Origin: Pseudomonas sp. 7SR1
GTDB lineage: Bacteria; Pseudomonadota; Gammaproteobacteria; Pseudomonadales; Pseudomonadaceae
Assembly (NCBI RefSeq): GCF_900156465.1
Contig: NZ_LT707064.1
Coordinates: 5,533,001 to 5,597,000 of the forward strand
DNA: 64,000 bases
Reading direction: 5' to 3'
Position 1 is the stretch's first letter. Each line of letters starts with the position of its first letter. Both the position numbers and the translations under genes were made by a program. Under the pieces are notes generated by a model. It made no database searches, was not told the origin of the DNA, and worked only from the letters and a program-made list of their open reading frames with translations. Positions 16,102 to 25,347 of the stretch are shown here, piece after piece.

Positions 16102-16800
16102 TCAGATAGGGGTCAGGCAACCTTCCTGCAGATGCAGCACGCGGTCCATCTGCCGGGCCAGATTCATGTCGTGGGTAACCACCAGGAACGCGGTGCGCAA
16201 CGAGGTGCTGAGCTCCAGCATCAGGTCCTGGATGCCTTGGGCGGTGTGGGAATCGAGGTTACCGGTCGGCTCGTCGAGCATCACCAGGCCCGGCTTGTTG
16301 ACCAACGCCCGGGCAATCGCCACCCGCTGGCGCTCGCCACCGGACAGTTCGGCCGGCTTGTGTTCAAGGCGGTGCCCCAGCCCGACCCGCTCCAGCAACG
16401 CCGTGGCCCGCTGGCGAGCTTCGGGAATCGCGGTACGGCCGATCAGCAACGGCATGCAGACGTTTTCCAGTGCGGTGAATTCCGGCAACAGATGGTGGAA
16501 CTGGTAGACGAAGCCCAGGGAACGGTTGCGCAGCAGGCCGCGGCCCTTCTCGTTCAGCGCCGAGAGTTCCTCGCCCGCCAGCCAGACACTGCCGGCGGTG
16601 GGCGTGTCGAGACCGCCCAGCAGATTGAGCAAGGTACTCTTGCCCGACCCGGACGTGCCGACAATCGCCACGCGCTCACCCGGGAACAGCTCCAGTTGCA
16701 GGCCCGACAACACCACTACCGACTCCGGGCCCTCCTCGTAGGATTTACCCAGGTTGCGGCAGCTCAAGATCGCTTTTTCACTCATGCCCGACTCACTCAT
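16102..16800 (-). CDS. lolD: Lipoprotein-releasing ABC ATPase LolD
   Basis: The 232-residue ATPase has Walker [10 protein letters not shown] (residues 48-56), Q-loop [17 protein letters not shown], signature [15 protein letters not shown], Walker [14 protein letters not shown] and the H-loop VTHD. It powers LolCE. The ATG at 16800 overlaps the end of lolC by eight bases and has GGAGG five bases upstream; a second in-frame ATG at 16785 is less well placed. The HLLPEF segment after the Q-loop is typical of LolD and MacB-like ATPases that couple to mechanotransmission permeases. Confidence 0.95.
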   Translation of the reverse strand: MSESGMSEKAILSCRNLGKSYEEGPESVVVLSGLQLELFPGERVAIVGTSGSGKSTLLNLLGGLDTPTAGSVWLAGEELSALNEKGRGLLRNRSLGFVYQFHHLLPEFTALENVCMPLLIGRTAIPEARQRATALLERVGLGHRLEHKPAELSGGERQRVAIARALVNKPGLVMLDEPTGNLDSHTAQGIQDLMLELSTSLRTAFLVVTHDMNLARQMDRVLHLQEGCLTPI

Positions 16801-18043
16801 AACGTAACGCCTCCGCAGGCTGGGTGCGTGCGGCACGCCAGGCTGGATACAGGGTGGCGAGGAAACTCAGGATCAACGCGGCGCCGCAGACCATCACCAC
16901 GTCATCGGACTGCAATTGCGACGGCAGGTAGTCGATGAAGTACACGTCGGCGTTGAGGAACTTGTGGCCGATCAGGCCTTCGAGGGCGGCAATCGCGGCG
17001 CTGACGTTCAGCGCGGCGAACATCCCGACCAGGGCGCCGACAATCGTGCCGATCACACCGATGACCGTGCCCTGGACCATGAAGATGCGCATGATCTGCC
17101 CCGGCGTGGCACCCAGGGTGCGCAGGATGGCGATGTCGCCCTTCTTGTCGTTCACCACCATCACCAGCGTGGAAATGATGTTGAACGCGGCCACGGCGAC
17201 GATCAGCAGCAACAACAGGCCGATCATGGCTTTTTCCATGCGGATCGCCTGGTACAGGTTGCCGTGGGTACGGGTCCAGTCGCGGGCGTAATAACGATCT
17301 TCGCCAAGCTGCTGGGCGATGTTCCAGGCGACACGGGGCGCCTGGAACAGATCGTCGAACTTCAACCGCAACCCCTGGACCTGATCCGGTTTCCAACGAT
17401 GCAGGCGCGCCAGGTCCTGGAGGTTGGTGACCCCCAGGTAGCCGTCCAGCTCGCCGGCACCGACATGGAAAATGCCGACCACGGTAAAACGCTTCATGCG
17501 TGGGAACATGCCGCCGGGGGTCACGGTGACCTCCGGTGCGACGAACGTCAGCTTGTCGCCGATGGCGACGCCGAGCTTGGTCGCGGCCTTGTCGCCGATG
17601 ACGATGCCGAAGCTGCCCGGCGCCAGGTCGTCCAGCCGGCCCTGCCGCATGAAGTTGTCGATAATCGACACCTGCCGTTCGAGCCCGGGGTCGATGCCGT
17701 TGAGCAACACCTTGGACACCTTGCCGTCGTTGGTCAGCAGCCCCTGCATCTGGGTGAAAGGCGCCACGGCCAGCACCTGCGGATTGTGCTTGACCTGGGC
17801 GGCCAGGCTCGGCCAGTCGCTGATGGCCTCGCCGGATTCGACGGTGGCATGGGGCACCATGCCCAGTACACGGGTGCGCATTTCATGATCGAAGCCGTTC
17901 ATCACCGACAGCACGACAATCATCACGACCACGCCAAGGGCCAGGCCGATGATGGACGTCAGGGAAATGAACGATACGAAATGGTTGCGGCGTTTTGCAC
18001 GGGTATAACGCGTGCCGATAAATACGAAGAGAGGTCTGAACAT
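16793..18043 (-). CDS. lolC: Lipoprotein-releasing ABC permease LolC
   Basis: The 416-residue permease is paralogous to LolE; both begin [18 protein letters not shown] and share the membrane helices. One helix lies at about 22-45, a periplasmic domain with [20 protein letters not shown] follows, and three helices are C-terminal, ending [21 protein letters not shown]. It is the first gene of the lolCDE operon, overlapping lolD. The gene is divergent from the PilZ gene with 94 bases between starts, which must hold both promoters. Confidence 0.9.
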   Translation of the reverse strand: MFRPLFVFIGTRYTRAKRRNHFVSFISLTSIIGLALGVVVMIVVLSVMNGFDHEMRTRVLGMVPHATVESGEAISDWPSLAAQVKHNPQVLAVAPFTQMQGLLTNDGKVSKVLLNGIDPGLERQVSIIDNFMRQGRLDDLAPGSFGIVIGDKAATKLGVAIGDKLTFVAPEVTVTPGGMFPRMKRFTVVGIFHVGAGELDGYLGVTNLQDLARLHRWKPDQVQGLRLKFDDLFQAPRVAWNIAQQLGEDRYYARDWTRTHGNLYQAIRMEKAMIGLLLLLIVAVAAFNIISTLVMVVNDKKGDIAILRTLGATPGQIMRIFMVQGTVIGVIGTIVGALVGMFAALNVSAAIAALEGLIGHKFLNADVYFIDYLPSQLQSDDVVMVCGAALILSFLATLYPAWRAARTQPAEALRYE

Positions 18044-18137
18044 GTCGGGGCTTGTTCGGAGGGAAAAGGAACGTCCTTGTGGCGGGGGTCACAAACCAGC
18101 TTTACACTCAGACCACCGCCGCTACCATGGGTTCGCC

Positions 18138-18734
18138 ATGTCGACATTAGATGAAGAAGATCGCCGCGAATACTACCGTATCGAGGACACGATCGCACTG
18201 GAAATTCAGCCCCTGTCGATTCCTGAAGCCGCCAGCCAGGAACTGTTGCAGGATGCTTCTCCATTATTCAATCTGCTCAGCGAACTGCACCTGAGCGAAT
18301 TCGAGTCACAACACCTGCTGCGCCAGATCAGCGAGCGCGAACGCAGCATCGCGGCGTACCTCAAGGTGATGAACAAACGCATCGACCTGCTCAGCCAGGT
18401 GATTGCCCTGACGGTGCTGGGGGAGATCGGCGAGCCACAACCGGTGATCATTTCCGAAGGCGGCATCGACTTCCAATACCCCACGCCCATTGCCGTCGGC
18501 GCGCACCTGTCCATCAAACTGGTGCTGATGCCCCAGGCCCTGGGCCTGTTGCTGCGGGCGCGTGTCACCCACTGCGATCCCAAGGGCGATGGCTATGATG
18601 TCGGTACCGAGTTCGAACACCCGACCGACGGCCAGCGCCAGTTGCTGGCCCGCTACATCCTGCAGAAACAGGCGCAAGAACGTCGCCTGGCGCGAGAACT
18701 GAACGAATCAGGTACCCATAAGGAACAACCGTGA
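18138..18734 (+). CDS. PilZ-domain protein
   Basis: The 198-residue protein has a PilZ-type c-di-GMP motif RxxxR near its N-terminus (REYYR in DRREYYRIEDTIALE). A helical insertion of about 80 residues (LFNLLSELHLSEFESQHLLRQISERE) follows, then a beta-barrel (VIISEGGIDFQYPTPIAVGAHLSIKLVL). The second consensus motif, D/N-x-S-x-x-G, reads I-I-S-E-G-G, so the acidic/amide residue is missing and c-di-GMP binding is uncertain. The start at 18138 is taken because MSTLDEEDRREYYRIED is family-like. The stop overlaps the GTG of the phosphodiesterase gene. Confidence 0.82.
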   Translation: MSTLDEEDRREYYRIEDTIALEIQPLSIPEAASQELLQDASPLFNLLSELHLSEFESQHLLRQISERERSIAAYLKVMNKRIDLLSQVIALTVLGEIGEPQPVIISEGGIDFQYPTPIAVGAHLSIKLVLMPQALGLLLRARVTHCDPKGDGYDVGTEFEHPTDGQRQLLARYILQKQAQERRLARELNESGTHKEQP

Positions 18735-19453
18735 CCCTCATCTATGGCCACCGCGGCGCCAAGGGCGAAGCGCCGGAAAACACCCTGACCGGTTTTCAGG
18801 AATGTCTCAAGCACGGCGTGCGCCGTTGCGAACTGGACCTGCACCTCTCCATGGACGGCGAGTTGATGGTGATCCATGACCCGACCCTCAAGCGCACCAC
18901 GGATCGCCGGGGCAAGGTGGTGGAACATACCGCCGCCGAGCTGGTGACCTACGATGCGCGCAAAGGTGGCCCGGGCTGGATCACGCCGTGCCCGATCCCG
19001 CGCCTCGAAGAGCTGTTCGAGAAGTGTGATTTCGAGCATTGGCAACTGGAAGTCAAAAGCGCGTCACGCACCCGGGCGGCGGCGACGGTGCTGGGCATTC
19101 GCGAAATGGCCCAGCGCTTCGGGCTGCTGGACAAGGTCACCATCACGTCCAGTTCCCGGGAGGTGCTCAAGGCTGCCCTGGAGCTGACCCCGGACATTTC
19201 CCGTGGCCTGGTGGCGGAATACGCCTGGCTCGACCCGTTGAAGGTCGCGCAGAGCTATGGCTGTGAGATTCTGGCGCTGAACTGGACCCTGTGCACGCCG
19301 GAACGCCTGATCAAGGCGCAGCGTCAGGGCCTGCATGTGTCGGTGTGGACCGTCAACGAGCCCGCGCTCATGCGCAGGCTCGCCGACTTTGGCGCTGACA
19401 GCCTGATTACAGACTTTCCCGGTTTGGCCACTGCCACGCTCGAGAATTGCTGA
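18731..19453 (+). CDS. Glycerophosphodiester phosphodiesterase family protein
   Basis: The 240-residue TIM-barrel enzyme has GDPD motifs: IYGHRGAKGEAPENTLTGF (HRG and ENT), CELDLHLSMDGELMVIHDPTLKRTT (metal-binding Glu and Asp, catalytic His), LEVK and VWTVNE. There is no signal peptide, so it is cytoplasmic like UgpQ, probably hydrolysing deacylated phospholipids to glycerol-3-phosphate. The GTG start at 18731 overlaps the PilZ stop (GTGA), so the two are translated together. It converges on sthA with a GC-rich hairpin between the genes. Confidence 0.92.
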   Translation: MTLIYGHRGAKGEAPENTLTGFQECLKHGVRRCELDLHLSMDGELMVIHDPTLKRTTDRRGKVVEHTAAELVTYDARKGGPGWITPCPIPRLEELFEKCDFEHWQLEVKSASRTRAAATVLGIREMAQRFGLLDKVTITSSSREVLKAALELTPDISRGLVAEYAWLDPLKVAQSYGCEILALNWTLCTPERLIKAQRQGLHVSVWTVNEPALMRRLADFGADSLITDFPGLATATLENC

Positions 19454-19460
19454 AATCGGT

Positions 19461-19492
19461 CTCCCCGGCCGGCTCAGGCCACCGGCCGGAGC
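19461..19492. terminator. GC-rich hairpin between convergent phosphodiesterase and sthA genes
   Basis: CCGGCCGG (19465-19472) pairs with CCGGCCGG (19482-19489) across a 9-base loop. There is no clear U-tract, so termination activity is uncertain. Confidence 0.4.
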
Positions 19493-19495
19493 CGC

Positions 19496-20890
19496 TCAAA
19501 AAAGCCGGTTGAGCCCGTCGTAGGCCGCTACCCGATAGGCTTCGGCCATGGTCGGGTAGTTGAACGTGGTGTTGACGAAGTACTTCAGCGTGTTCAGCTC
19601 GCCAGGCTGGTTCATGATCGCCTGGCCGATGTGGACGATCTCCGAGGCCTGGTAGCCGAAGCAGTGCACGCCCAGCACTTCCAGCGTCTCGCGGTGGAAC
19701 AGGATCTTGAGCATGCCTTGCGGCTCGCCGGCGATCTGTGCCCGCGCCATGCTCTTGAAGAAAGCCTTGCCCACTTCGTACGGCACCTTGGCCTGGGTCA
19801 GCTCCTGCTCGTTCTTGCCGATGGAGCTGATCTCCGGAATGGTGTAGATACCGGTCGGAACGTCGTTGACGAAGCGCCAGCTGCCATTGTCGACGATGCT
19901 GCCGGCGGCCGAACGACCCTGGTCGTGGGCGGCACTGGCCAGGCTCGGCCAACCGATCACGTCACCGGCGCCATAGATGTTCGGCACGCAGGTGCGATAG
20001 TTTTCATCGACTTCGATCTGGCCACGGCTGTTGACCTTCACGCCGATGTTTTCCAGGCCCAGGGCGTCGGTGTTGCCGGTACGGCCATTGCACCATAGCA
20101 AGGCGTCAGCCTTGATCTTCTTGCCGGACTTGAGGTGCAGGATCACGCCGTTGTCCACACCCTCGACACGGTCGTACTCTTCGTTGTGGCGCACGGTGAT
20201 GTTGTTGTTGCTGAAGTGATAGCTCAGGGCCTGGGAGATTTCCGAATCCAGGAAACTCAACAGCTGGCCACGGTTGTCCACCAGTTCCACCAGTACCCCA
20301 AGGCCGCTGAAGATCGAGGCATATTCACAACCGATCACGCCGGCGCCATAGACGATCAGCTTACGCGGGGTATGGCCCAGGCTCAGGATGGTGTCGCTGT
20401 CGTAGATCCGCGCATGGTTGAAGTCGATATCGGCCGGGCGATACGGGCGCGAACCAGTGGCGATGATGATGTGCTTGGCCACCAGCTTTTCCACGACGCC
20501 GTTGCCACAGACCACTTCGACGGTCTGCTCGTCGGCGAAGCTGCCGGTGCCGAAGAACACATCCACGCGATTGCGAGCGTAGTAGCCGGTACGCGAGGCC
20601 ACTTGCTTGGAAATGACTTTCTCGGCGCTCTTGAGCACGTCCGGGAAGGAAAACCAGCGCGGCTCGCCGATCGCCCGGAACATCGGATTGGTGTTGAATT
20701 GCATGATCTGCCGGACCGAGTGACGCAAGGCCTTGGACGGGATGGTGCCCAGGTGGGTGCAGTTGCCGCCGACCTGCCGACGGCTGTCGACCATCGCCAC
20801 CTTGCGCCCTGCCTTGGCGGCGTTCATTGCCGCGCCTTCCCCCGCCGGGCCGGAACCCAGTACCACCACGTCGTAGTTGTAGACAGCCAT
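19496..20890 (-). CDS. sthA: Soluble pyridine nucleotide transhydrogenase SthA
   Basis: The 464-residue flavoprotein transfers hydride between NADPH and NAD+, balancing reducing power. It has the FAD GxGxxG motif in [15 protein letters not shown], the NAD(P) motif in [15 protein letters not shown] and the C-terminal dimer interface ending LNRLF. At the position of the disulfide of lipoamide dehydrogenases it reads [15 protein letters not shown]: the second Cys is Thr, the known mark of Sth that separates it from disulfide reductases. It lies on the minus strand downstream of apbE, 218 bases away. Confidence 0.96.
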   Translation of the reverse strand: MAVYNYDVVVLGSGPAGEGAAMNAAKAGRKVAMVDSRRQVGGNCTHLGTIPSKALRHSVRQIMQFNTNPMFRAIGEPRWFSFPDVLKSAEKVISKQVASRTGYYARNRVDVFFGTGSFADEQTVEVVCGNGVVEKLVAKHIIIATGSRPYRPADIDFNHARIYDSDTILSLGHTPRKLIVYGAGVIGCEYASIFSGLGVLVELVDNRGQLLSFLDSEISQALSYHFSNNNITVRHNEEYDRVEGVDNGVILHLKSGKKIKADALLWCNGRTGNTDALGLENIGVKVNSRGQIEVDENYRTCVPNIYGAGDVIGWPSLASAAHDQGRSAAGSIVDNGSWRFVNDVPTGIYTIPEISSIGKNEQELTQAKVPYEVGKAFFKSMARAQIAGEPQGMLKILFHRETLEVLGVHCFGYQASEIVHIGQAIMNQPGELNTLKYFVNTTFNYPTMAEAYRVAAYDGLNRLF

Positions 20891-21108
20891 GCGTACTCCT
20901 CAGAACAGGCCGCGGCGCCGGACTTGGCGACCACGGCTAAATCACGCCGTTTGCGGCATGAAGGAACAATTTGGGGCCGGTTCACGAGCCCGGCCACAGT
21001 CTATAGAAGCGTCAACGCCGCGCACATTACCCCTTGGTCGCGTCCTAGGCTAGGGGGCACCCCCTTTTGCCTGCGCCATTTCGCCACACCTACCCTTTCA
21101 CCAGCCTG

Positions 21109-22128
21109 TCATCGTTGGGCTTTGCCGGTGCTAAACCGTTCAAATGCATCATTGGTGCGGATGACGAAGCGCCCCTGCTCCCGCACCACGAAAAATACCC
21201 CGATACCGTGTTTTTCGGCATAGTCCCAGCCCCTTTCCGGGCCGAGAATCAGCAACAGCGTCGATAGTCCATCGGCCATCAACGCCGAAGGATGAATCAC
21301 AGTCACTGACGCCAGGTTGTGTCGGACCGGCGAACCGGTGCGTGCGTCGAGCGTGTGGGAATAACGCGTTCCGTCCTGTTCGAAATAATGACGGTAGTCA
21401 CCGGACGTCGAAACCCCATAACCATCGACCTCGATGACACGCTCGGCCACCTGCCGGTCGTCCCGGGGTTCTTCCAGGGCGACTCGCCAGGGCGCGCCAT
21501 CGGGCTTGTGTCCGGCAGCCTTGAGCTCTCCCGTGGCTTCCACCAGGTAGCTGTCGATGCCCAGGGCCTGGAGCCTGGCGGCGATCCGGTCCACGGCATG
21601 GCCCGCGGCGACGCTGTTGAAATCGACTTCCACCGCGGCGTCCTTGCACAACCGCTCACCGTCGATACGCAGGTGCCCGTAGCCGACACGCTGCCGCGCC
21701 TGGGCCAGGGCTTGCGCGGTTGGCACCTTTTCTTCCCGGGACTGGGGGCCGAACCCCCACAGGTTCAACAACGGCTCCACCGTCAGGTCGAAAGCCCCCT
21801 CGCTGTCCAGGGACAACCGTTCCCCCACTCGTATCAGTTCCAGGACCGGCCCGGGCATGACCTTGCAACTGTTGGCCGGCAACCCGTTGAAAAGCTCGAT
21901 CTCGGAATCGCTGCGATAGGTCGAGAACTGCCGGTCCACTTCGGCGAGGATGCTTTCCACCTCGCCCTGCAGCGCTTTCGGGCCAGGGGCGGCGGAATGC
22001 CTGACGTATTGGACAGAATAACGACTACCCATGGTGGGCCCGTCGAATCGCTCGAGGGTGTCGCCGTTGCCGCAGCCGGACAAGGCAGCAACCAGGACCA
22101 CAAGCATCTCCCTGCGTCCAATTAACAA
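21109..22128 (-). CDS. apbE: FAD:protein FMN transferase ApbE (lipoprotein)
   Basis: The 339-residue protein transfers FMN from FAD to Thr/Ser in target flavoproteins such as NqrB, NqrC and RnfG. Family marks are TMGSRYSVQYV, FSTYRSDSEIELFN, VDFNSVAAGHAVDRIA, GELKAAG, STSGDYRHYFEQDG and HTLDARTGSPV. A TTG start at 22128 is proposed: it has AGGGGAG 8 bases upstream and gives a proper lipoprotein signal (MLIGRREMLVVLVAALSGC) with lipobox LSGC. The ATG at 22107 would lack the positive n-region and has the purine run directly against it. No nqr or rnf gene is adjacent here. Confidence 0.88.
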   Translation of the reverse strand: MLIGRREMLVVLVAALSGCGNGDTLERFDGPTMGSRYSVQYVRHSAAPGPKALQGEVESILAEVDRQFSTYRSDSEIELFNGLPANSCKVMPGPVLELIRVGERLSLDSEGAFDLTVEPLLNLWGFGPQSREEKVPTAQALAQARQRVGYGHLRIDGERLCKDAAVEVDFNSVAAGHAVDRIAARLQALGIDSYLVEATGELKAAGHKPDGAPWRVALEEPRDDRQVAERVIEVDGYGVSTSGDYRHYFEQDGTRYSHTLDARTGSPVRHNLASVTVIHPSALMADGLSTLLLILGPERGWDYAEKHGIGVFFVVREQGRFVIRTNDAFERFSTGKAQR

Positions 22129-22251
22129 ATCTTCATCTCCCCTCAAAACCGCGCCCGCCATTATGGGCGTCAGCGCGTGCATGCGCGAATCTGTGGAAGC
22201 GAACCTGGTCGTGATAGTGGAGAGTCAGTCGCATGGGTGCTGATTGATCCG

Positions 22252-22283
22252 TCGCCACCGCCAGCAGGCTCGCTCCCACAGGT
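22252..22283. repeat. REP-like element between apbE and MFS gene
   Basis: CCAGCAGGCTCGCTCCCACA at 22261-22280 is the reverse form of the P. fluorescens REP core (TGTGGGAGCGAGC...). Only a single copy is seen here, in the divergent intergenic region. Confidence 0.6.
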
Positions 22284-22322
22284 ACTGCGATTCCTACAAG
22301 ATTTGCCAGAGTGAGTACCGAC

Positions 22323-23624
22323 ATGTCTTCCAACACGAGCAGCGCCAAGGCGATCTTTCGCGTGGTCAGCGGCAATTTTCTCGAGATGTTCGACTTCATG
22401 GTCTACGGCTTCTACGCCACGGCCATCGCCAGGACGTTCTTTCCCACCGACAGTGCCTTCGCTTCGCTGATGCTGTCCCTGGCCACGTTCGGCGCCGGGT
22501 TTCTGATGCGTCCGCTGGGGGCGATCTTTCTCGGCGCCTATATTGACCGACACGGTCGCCGCAAGGGACTGATCATCACCCTGGCGATGATGGCCGCGGG
22601 CACCTTGCTGATCGCCTGTGTGCCAGGTTACGCCACCCTGGGCGTGATGGCCCCGCTGCTGGTGCTGCTGGGGCGGTTGCTGCAGGGCTTTTCCGCCGGT
22701 GTGGAATTGGGCGGTGTGTCGGTGTACCTGGCGGAAATCTCCACGCCGGGACGCAAGGGTTTCTTTGTCAGTTGGCAGTCCGCCAGCCAACAGGCCGCCG
22801 TGGTGTTTGCCGGGCTGCTGGGGGTGGCCCTCAATCATTGGCTGAGCCCCCAGGAAATGGGCGAATGGGGTTGGCGCGTACCTTTCCTGGTGGGCTGCAT
22901 GATCGTGCCGGCCATTTTCGTGATCCGTCGCTTTCTGGAGGAAACCCCTGAGTTCCAAGCAAGAAAACACCGCCCCACCCTGTCGGAAATCATCCGCTCC
23001 ATCGGTCAGAACTTCGGCATCGTCCTGGCCGGCATGGCGATGGTGGTCATGACCACGGTGTCGTTCTACCTGATCACCGCCTATACCCCGACCTTCGGCA
23101 AGGCCGAATTGAACCTGTCGGATCTGGATGCCTTGCTGGTCACGGTATGCATCGGTCTGTCGAACTTCTTCTGGTTACCGGTGATGGGTGCGTTTTCCGA
23201 CAAGATCGGACGCAAGCCCTTGCTGCTGGGAGCGACAATCCTGGCGATCCTAACGGCATATCCAGCGCTGTCATGGCTGGTGACGAACCCTAGCTTCAGC
23301 CATCTGCTGATGGTCGAACTGTGGTTCTCGTTCCTGTACGGATCCTACAACGGCGCCATGGTGGTGGCCTTGACGGAAATCATGCCGGTTGAGGTGCGCA
23401 CCACCGGCTTTTCCCTGGCCTACAGCCTTGCCACCGCCACCTTCGGCGGCTTTACCCCGGCGGCCTGTACTTATCTGATCCATGAGCTGGGGAACAAGGC
23501 GGCTCCCGGCATATGGCTCAGTGGCGCGGCGGTGTTGGGGCTGGTGGCGACCCTGGTGCTGTTCAGGGGCAATCGTCATGAATTGCGCACTGCACAGGCT
23601 TCGATGGCGGGCGGCGCCAGATAA
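22323..23624 (+). CDS. MFS (MHS family) citrate/tricarballylate-type proton symporter
   Basis: The 433-residue protein has about 12 hydrophobic segments and the metabolite:H+ symporter loop signatures [13 protein letters not shown] (between helices 2 and 3) and [13 protein letters not shown] (between helices 8 and 9). [24 protein letters not shown] in helix 4 and [25 protein letters not shown] near the C-terminus fit the citrate/tricarballylate (CitA/TcuC) branch. Substrate is inferred by resemblance. The ATG at 22323 is chosen with GAGTGAG upstream; a GTG at 22311 is the alternative. It is divergent from apbE and monocistronic, with a terminator after it. Confidence 0.82.
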   Translation: MSSNTSSAKAIFRVVSGNFLEMFDFMVYGFYATAIARTFFPTDSAFASLMLSLATFGAGFLMRPLGAIFLGAYIDRHGRRKGLIITLAMMAAGTLLIACVPGYATLGVMAPLLVLLGRLLQGFSAGVELGGVSVYLAEISTPGRKGFFVSWQSASQQAAVVFAGLLGVALNHWLSPQEMGEWGWRVPFLVGCMIVPAIFVIRRFLEETPEFQARKHRPTLSEIIRSIGQNFGIVLAGMAMVVMTTVSFYLITAYTPTFGKAELNLSDLDALLVTVCIGLSNFFWLPVMGAFSDKIGRKPLLLGATILAILTAYPALSWLVTNPSFSHLLMVELWFSFLYGSYNGAMVVALTEIMPVEVRTTGFSLAYSLATATFGGFTPAACTYLIHELGNKAAPGIWLSGAAVLGLVATLVLFRGNRHELRTAQASMAGGAR

Positions 23625-23666
23625 GTCCTGGCGCGAGCAGGCCTTGCGCAGGACATAAAGCTCAGA

Positions 23667-23698
23667 CAAAAAAACGCCCCGACAAGTCGGGGCGTTTT
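23667..23698. terminator. Bidirectional terminator between MFS and GAPDH genes
   Basis: The stem CGCCCCGAC / GTCGGGGCG is flanked by AAAAAAAA on the left and TTTT on the right. It serves both convergent genes and ends 17 bases before the GAPDH stop. Confidence 0.9.
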
Positions 23699-23714
23699 CA
23701 TGGGCGGCCTGGGC

Positions 23715-25178
23715 TTAGCGCGGGAACGCTGGCGGGTTTACACCGGCCATGTCTTCCATTACGCGAACCACCTGGCAGCTGTAACCGAACTCGTTGTCGT
23801 ACCACACATACAGGACAACGCGGTTGTCGTTGCAGATGGTGGCTTCGGCATCGACTACGCCGGCGTGGCGCGAGCCTACGAAGTCGGTGGAGACCACTTC
23901 CTGCGAATTGACGAAATCGATCTGCTTGTGCAGTTCCGAATGCAGCGCCACATAGCGCAGGTACTCGTTCATCTCTTCGCGGCTGGTGGCTTTCTCCAGG
24001 TTCAGGTTGAGAATAGCCATCGACACGTTTGGCGTCGGCACACGGATCGCGTTGCCGGTCAGCTTGCCGGCCAGCTCAGGCAGGGCCTTGGCAGCGGCGG
24101 TGGCGGCACCGGTTTCGGTGATGACCATGTTCAACGCGGCGCTGCGGCCACGGCGATCGCCCTTGTGGAAGTTGTCGATCAGGTTCTGGTCGTTGGTATA
24201 CGAGTGCACGGTTTCAACGTGACCGTTGACGATGCCGAACTTGTCGTTGACCGCCTTGAGCACCGGCACAATGGCGTTGGTGGTGCAGGACGCGGCGGAG
24301 ACGATCTTGTCCTCGGCCGTGATATCGCCATGGTTGATACCGTGAACGATGTTCTTCAGCTTACCCTTGCCAGGCGCGGTCAGCACGACCCGGTCGATGC
24401 CCGGGCAGGCCAGATGCTGGCCCAGGCCATCAGCATCACGCCATACGCCGGTGTTGTCCACCAGCAGGGCGTCCTTGATGCCGTACTGGGTGTAGTCCAC
24501 CTCGGTGGGGTTCTTCGCGTAGATCACCTGGATCAGGTTACCGTTGGCGCAGATGGTGTTGTTTTCTTCATCGATGATGATGGTGCCGTTGAACGAACCG
24601 TGGACCGAATCGCGGCGCAGCAGGCTGGCACGCTTGGTCAGGTCGTTCTCGGCGCCCTTGCGCACCACGATGGCCCGCAGGCGCAGGCCGTCGCCGCCAC
24701 CGGTCTTCTCGATCAGGATGCGCGCCAGCAGACGGCCGATACGACCGAAGCCGTACAGCACCACGTCGGTACCTTTACGGGCCGAAGCGTTCTGTTGACC
24801 CACCACATCGGCCAGCTCTTCGCGAACGAACTGCTCGGCGCTGCGGCCATTGCCCTGGGCCTTGAACTTGACGGCCAGCTTGCCCAGGTCCACCGAGGCG
24901 GCACCGAGCTTGAGCTCGCTCATGGCCTTGAGCAGAGGGAAAGTTTCGTGGACGGACAATTCGCTGTCGTCAGACTGACGGTGGCGAGCAAAGCGGTGAG
25001 CCTTGAGAATCGCGATGACAGACTGGTTGATCAGGCTGCGGCCATAGATCGAGCTCACCACGTTGTTATTGCGGTAGAGCTGACCGATGAGAGGGATCAT
25101 CGCTTCGGCGAGTGCTTCACGATCGATCCATTCACCAAGACACTGGTCGGGCTTCTGAGTCACGGGAACCTTCCACAT
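23715..25178 (-). CDS. Glyceraldehyde-3-phosphate dehydrogenase, long form
   Basis: The 487-residue protein has a GAPDH core from about residue 135: the NAD-binding LYGFGRIGRLLARIL (about 141-155), the active-site Cys298 in SAASCTTNAIVPVL, the His in THSYTNDQNLI-like context (VHSYTNDQN), and the C-terminal VVLYVWYDNEFGYSCQVVRV. An extra ~135-residue N-terminal region (PDQCLGEWIDREALAEAMIP...) is not part of standard 330-residue GAPDH, but is seen in this pseudomonad type, probably the gluconeogenic enzyme. The ATG at 25178 begins that extension. It is divergent from mfd. Confidence 0.92.
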   Translation of the reverse strand: MWKVPVTQKPDQCLGEWIDREALAEAMIPLIGQLYRNNNVVSSIYGRSLINQSVIAILKAHRFARHRQSDDSELSVHETFPLLKAMSELKLGAASVDLGKLAVKFKAQGNGRSAEQFVREELADVVGQQNASARKGTDVVLYGFGRIGRLLARILIEKTGGGDGLRLRAIVVRKGAENDLTKRASLLRRDSVHGSFNGTIIIDEENNTICANGNLIQVIYAKNPTEVDYTQYGIKDALLVDNTGVWRDADGLGQHLACPGIDRVVLTAPGKGKLKNIVHGINHGDITAEDKIVSAASCTTNAIVPVLKAVNDKFGIVNGHVETVHSYTNDQNLIDNFHKGDRRGRSAALNMVITETGAATAAAKALPELAGKLTGNAIRVPTPNVSMAILNLNLEKATSREEMNEYLRYVALHSELHKQIDFVNSQEVVSTDFVGSRHAGVVDAEATICNDNRVVLYVWYDNEFGYSCQVVRVMEDMAGVNPPAFPR

Positions 25179-25347
25179 GTAGGGGCTGAAAAAAGGGGCT
25201 ACATTATGCCGCCGAGTCCACGGCTGAGCAATGCGCGCCTGTCGCGCCGTGGTTTTCCCCTTCGCCAGGGTAGTCTACGACTGACAGCCCCCCCTTTACC
25301 CCGCTACAATTGTCGACTTTGTCGCAACGCTTGGAGCTCAACCTTCC

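Noticed and set aside
21040..21070. GGGGG/CCCCC hairpin between sthA and apbE as terminator of apbE
   Set aside because: The loop is about two bases and no U-tract follows on the minus strand.
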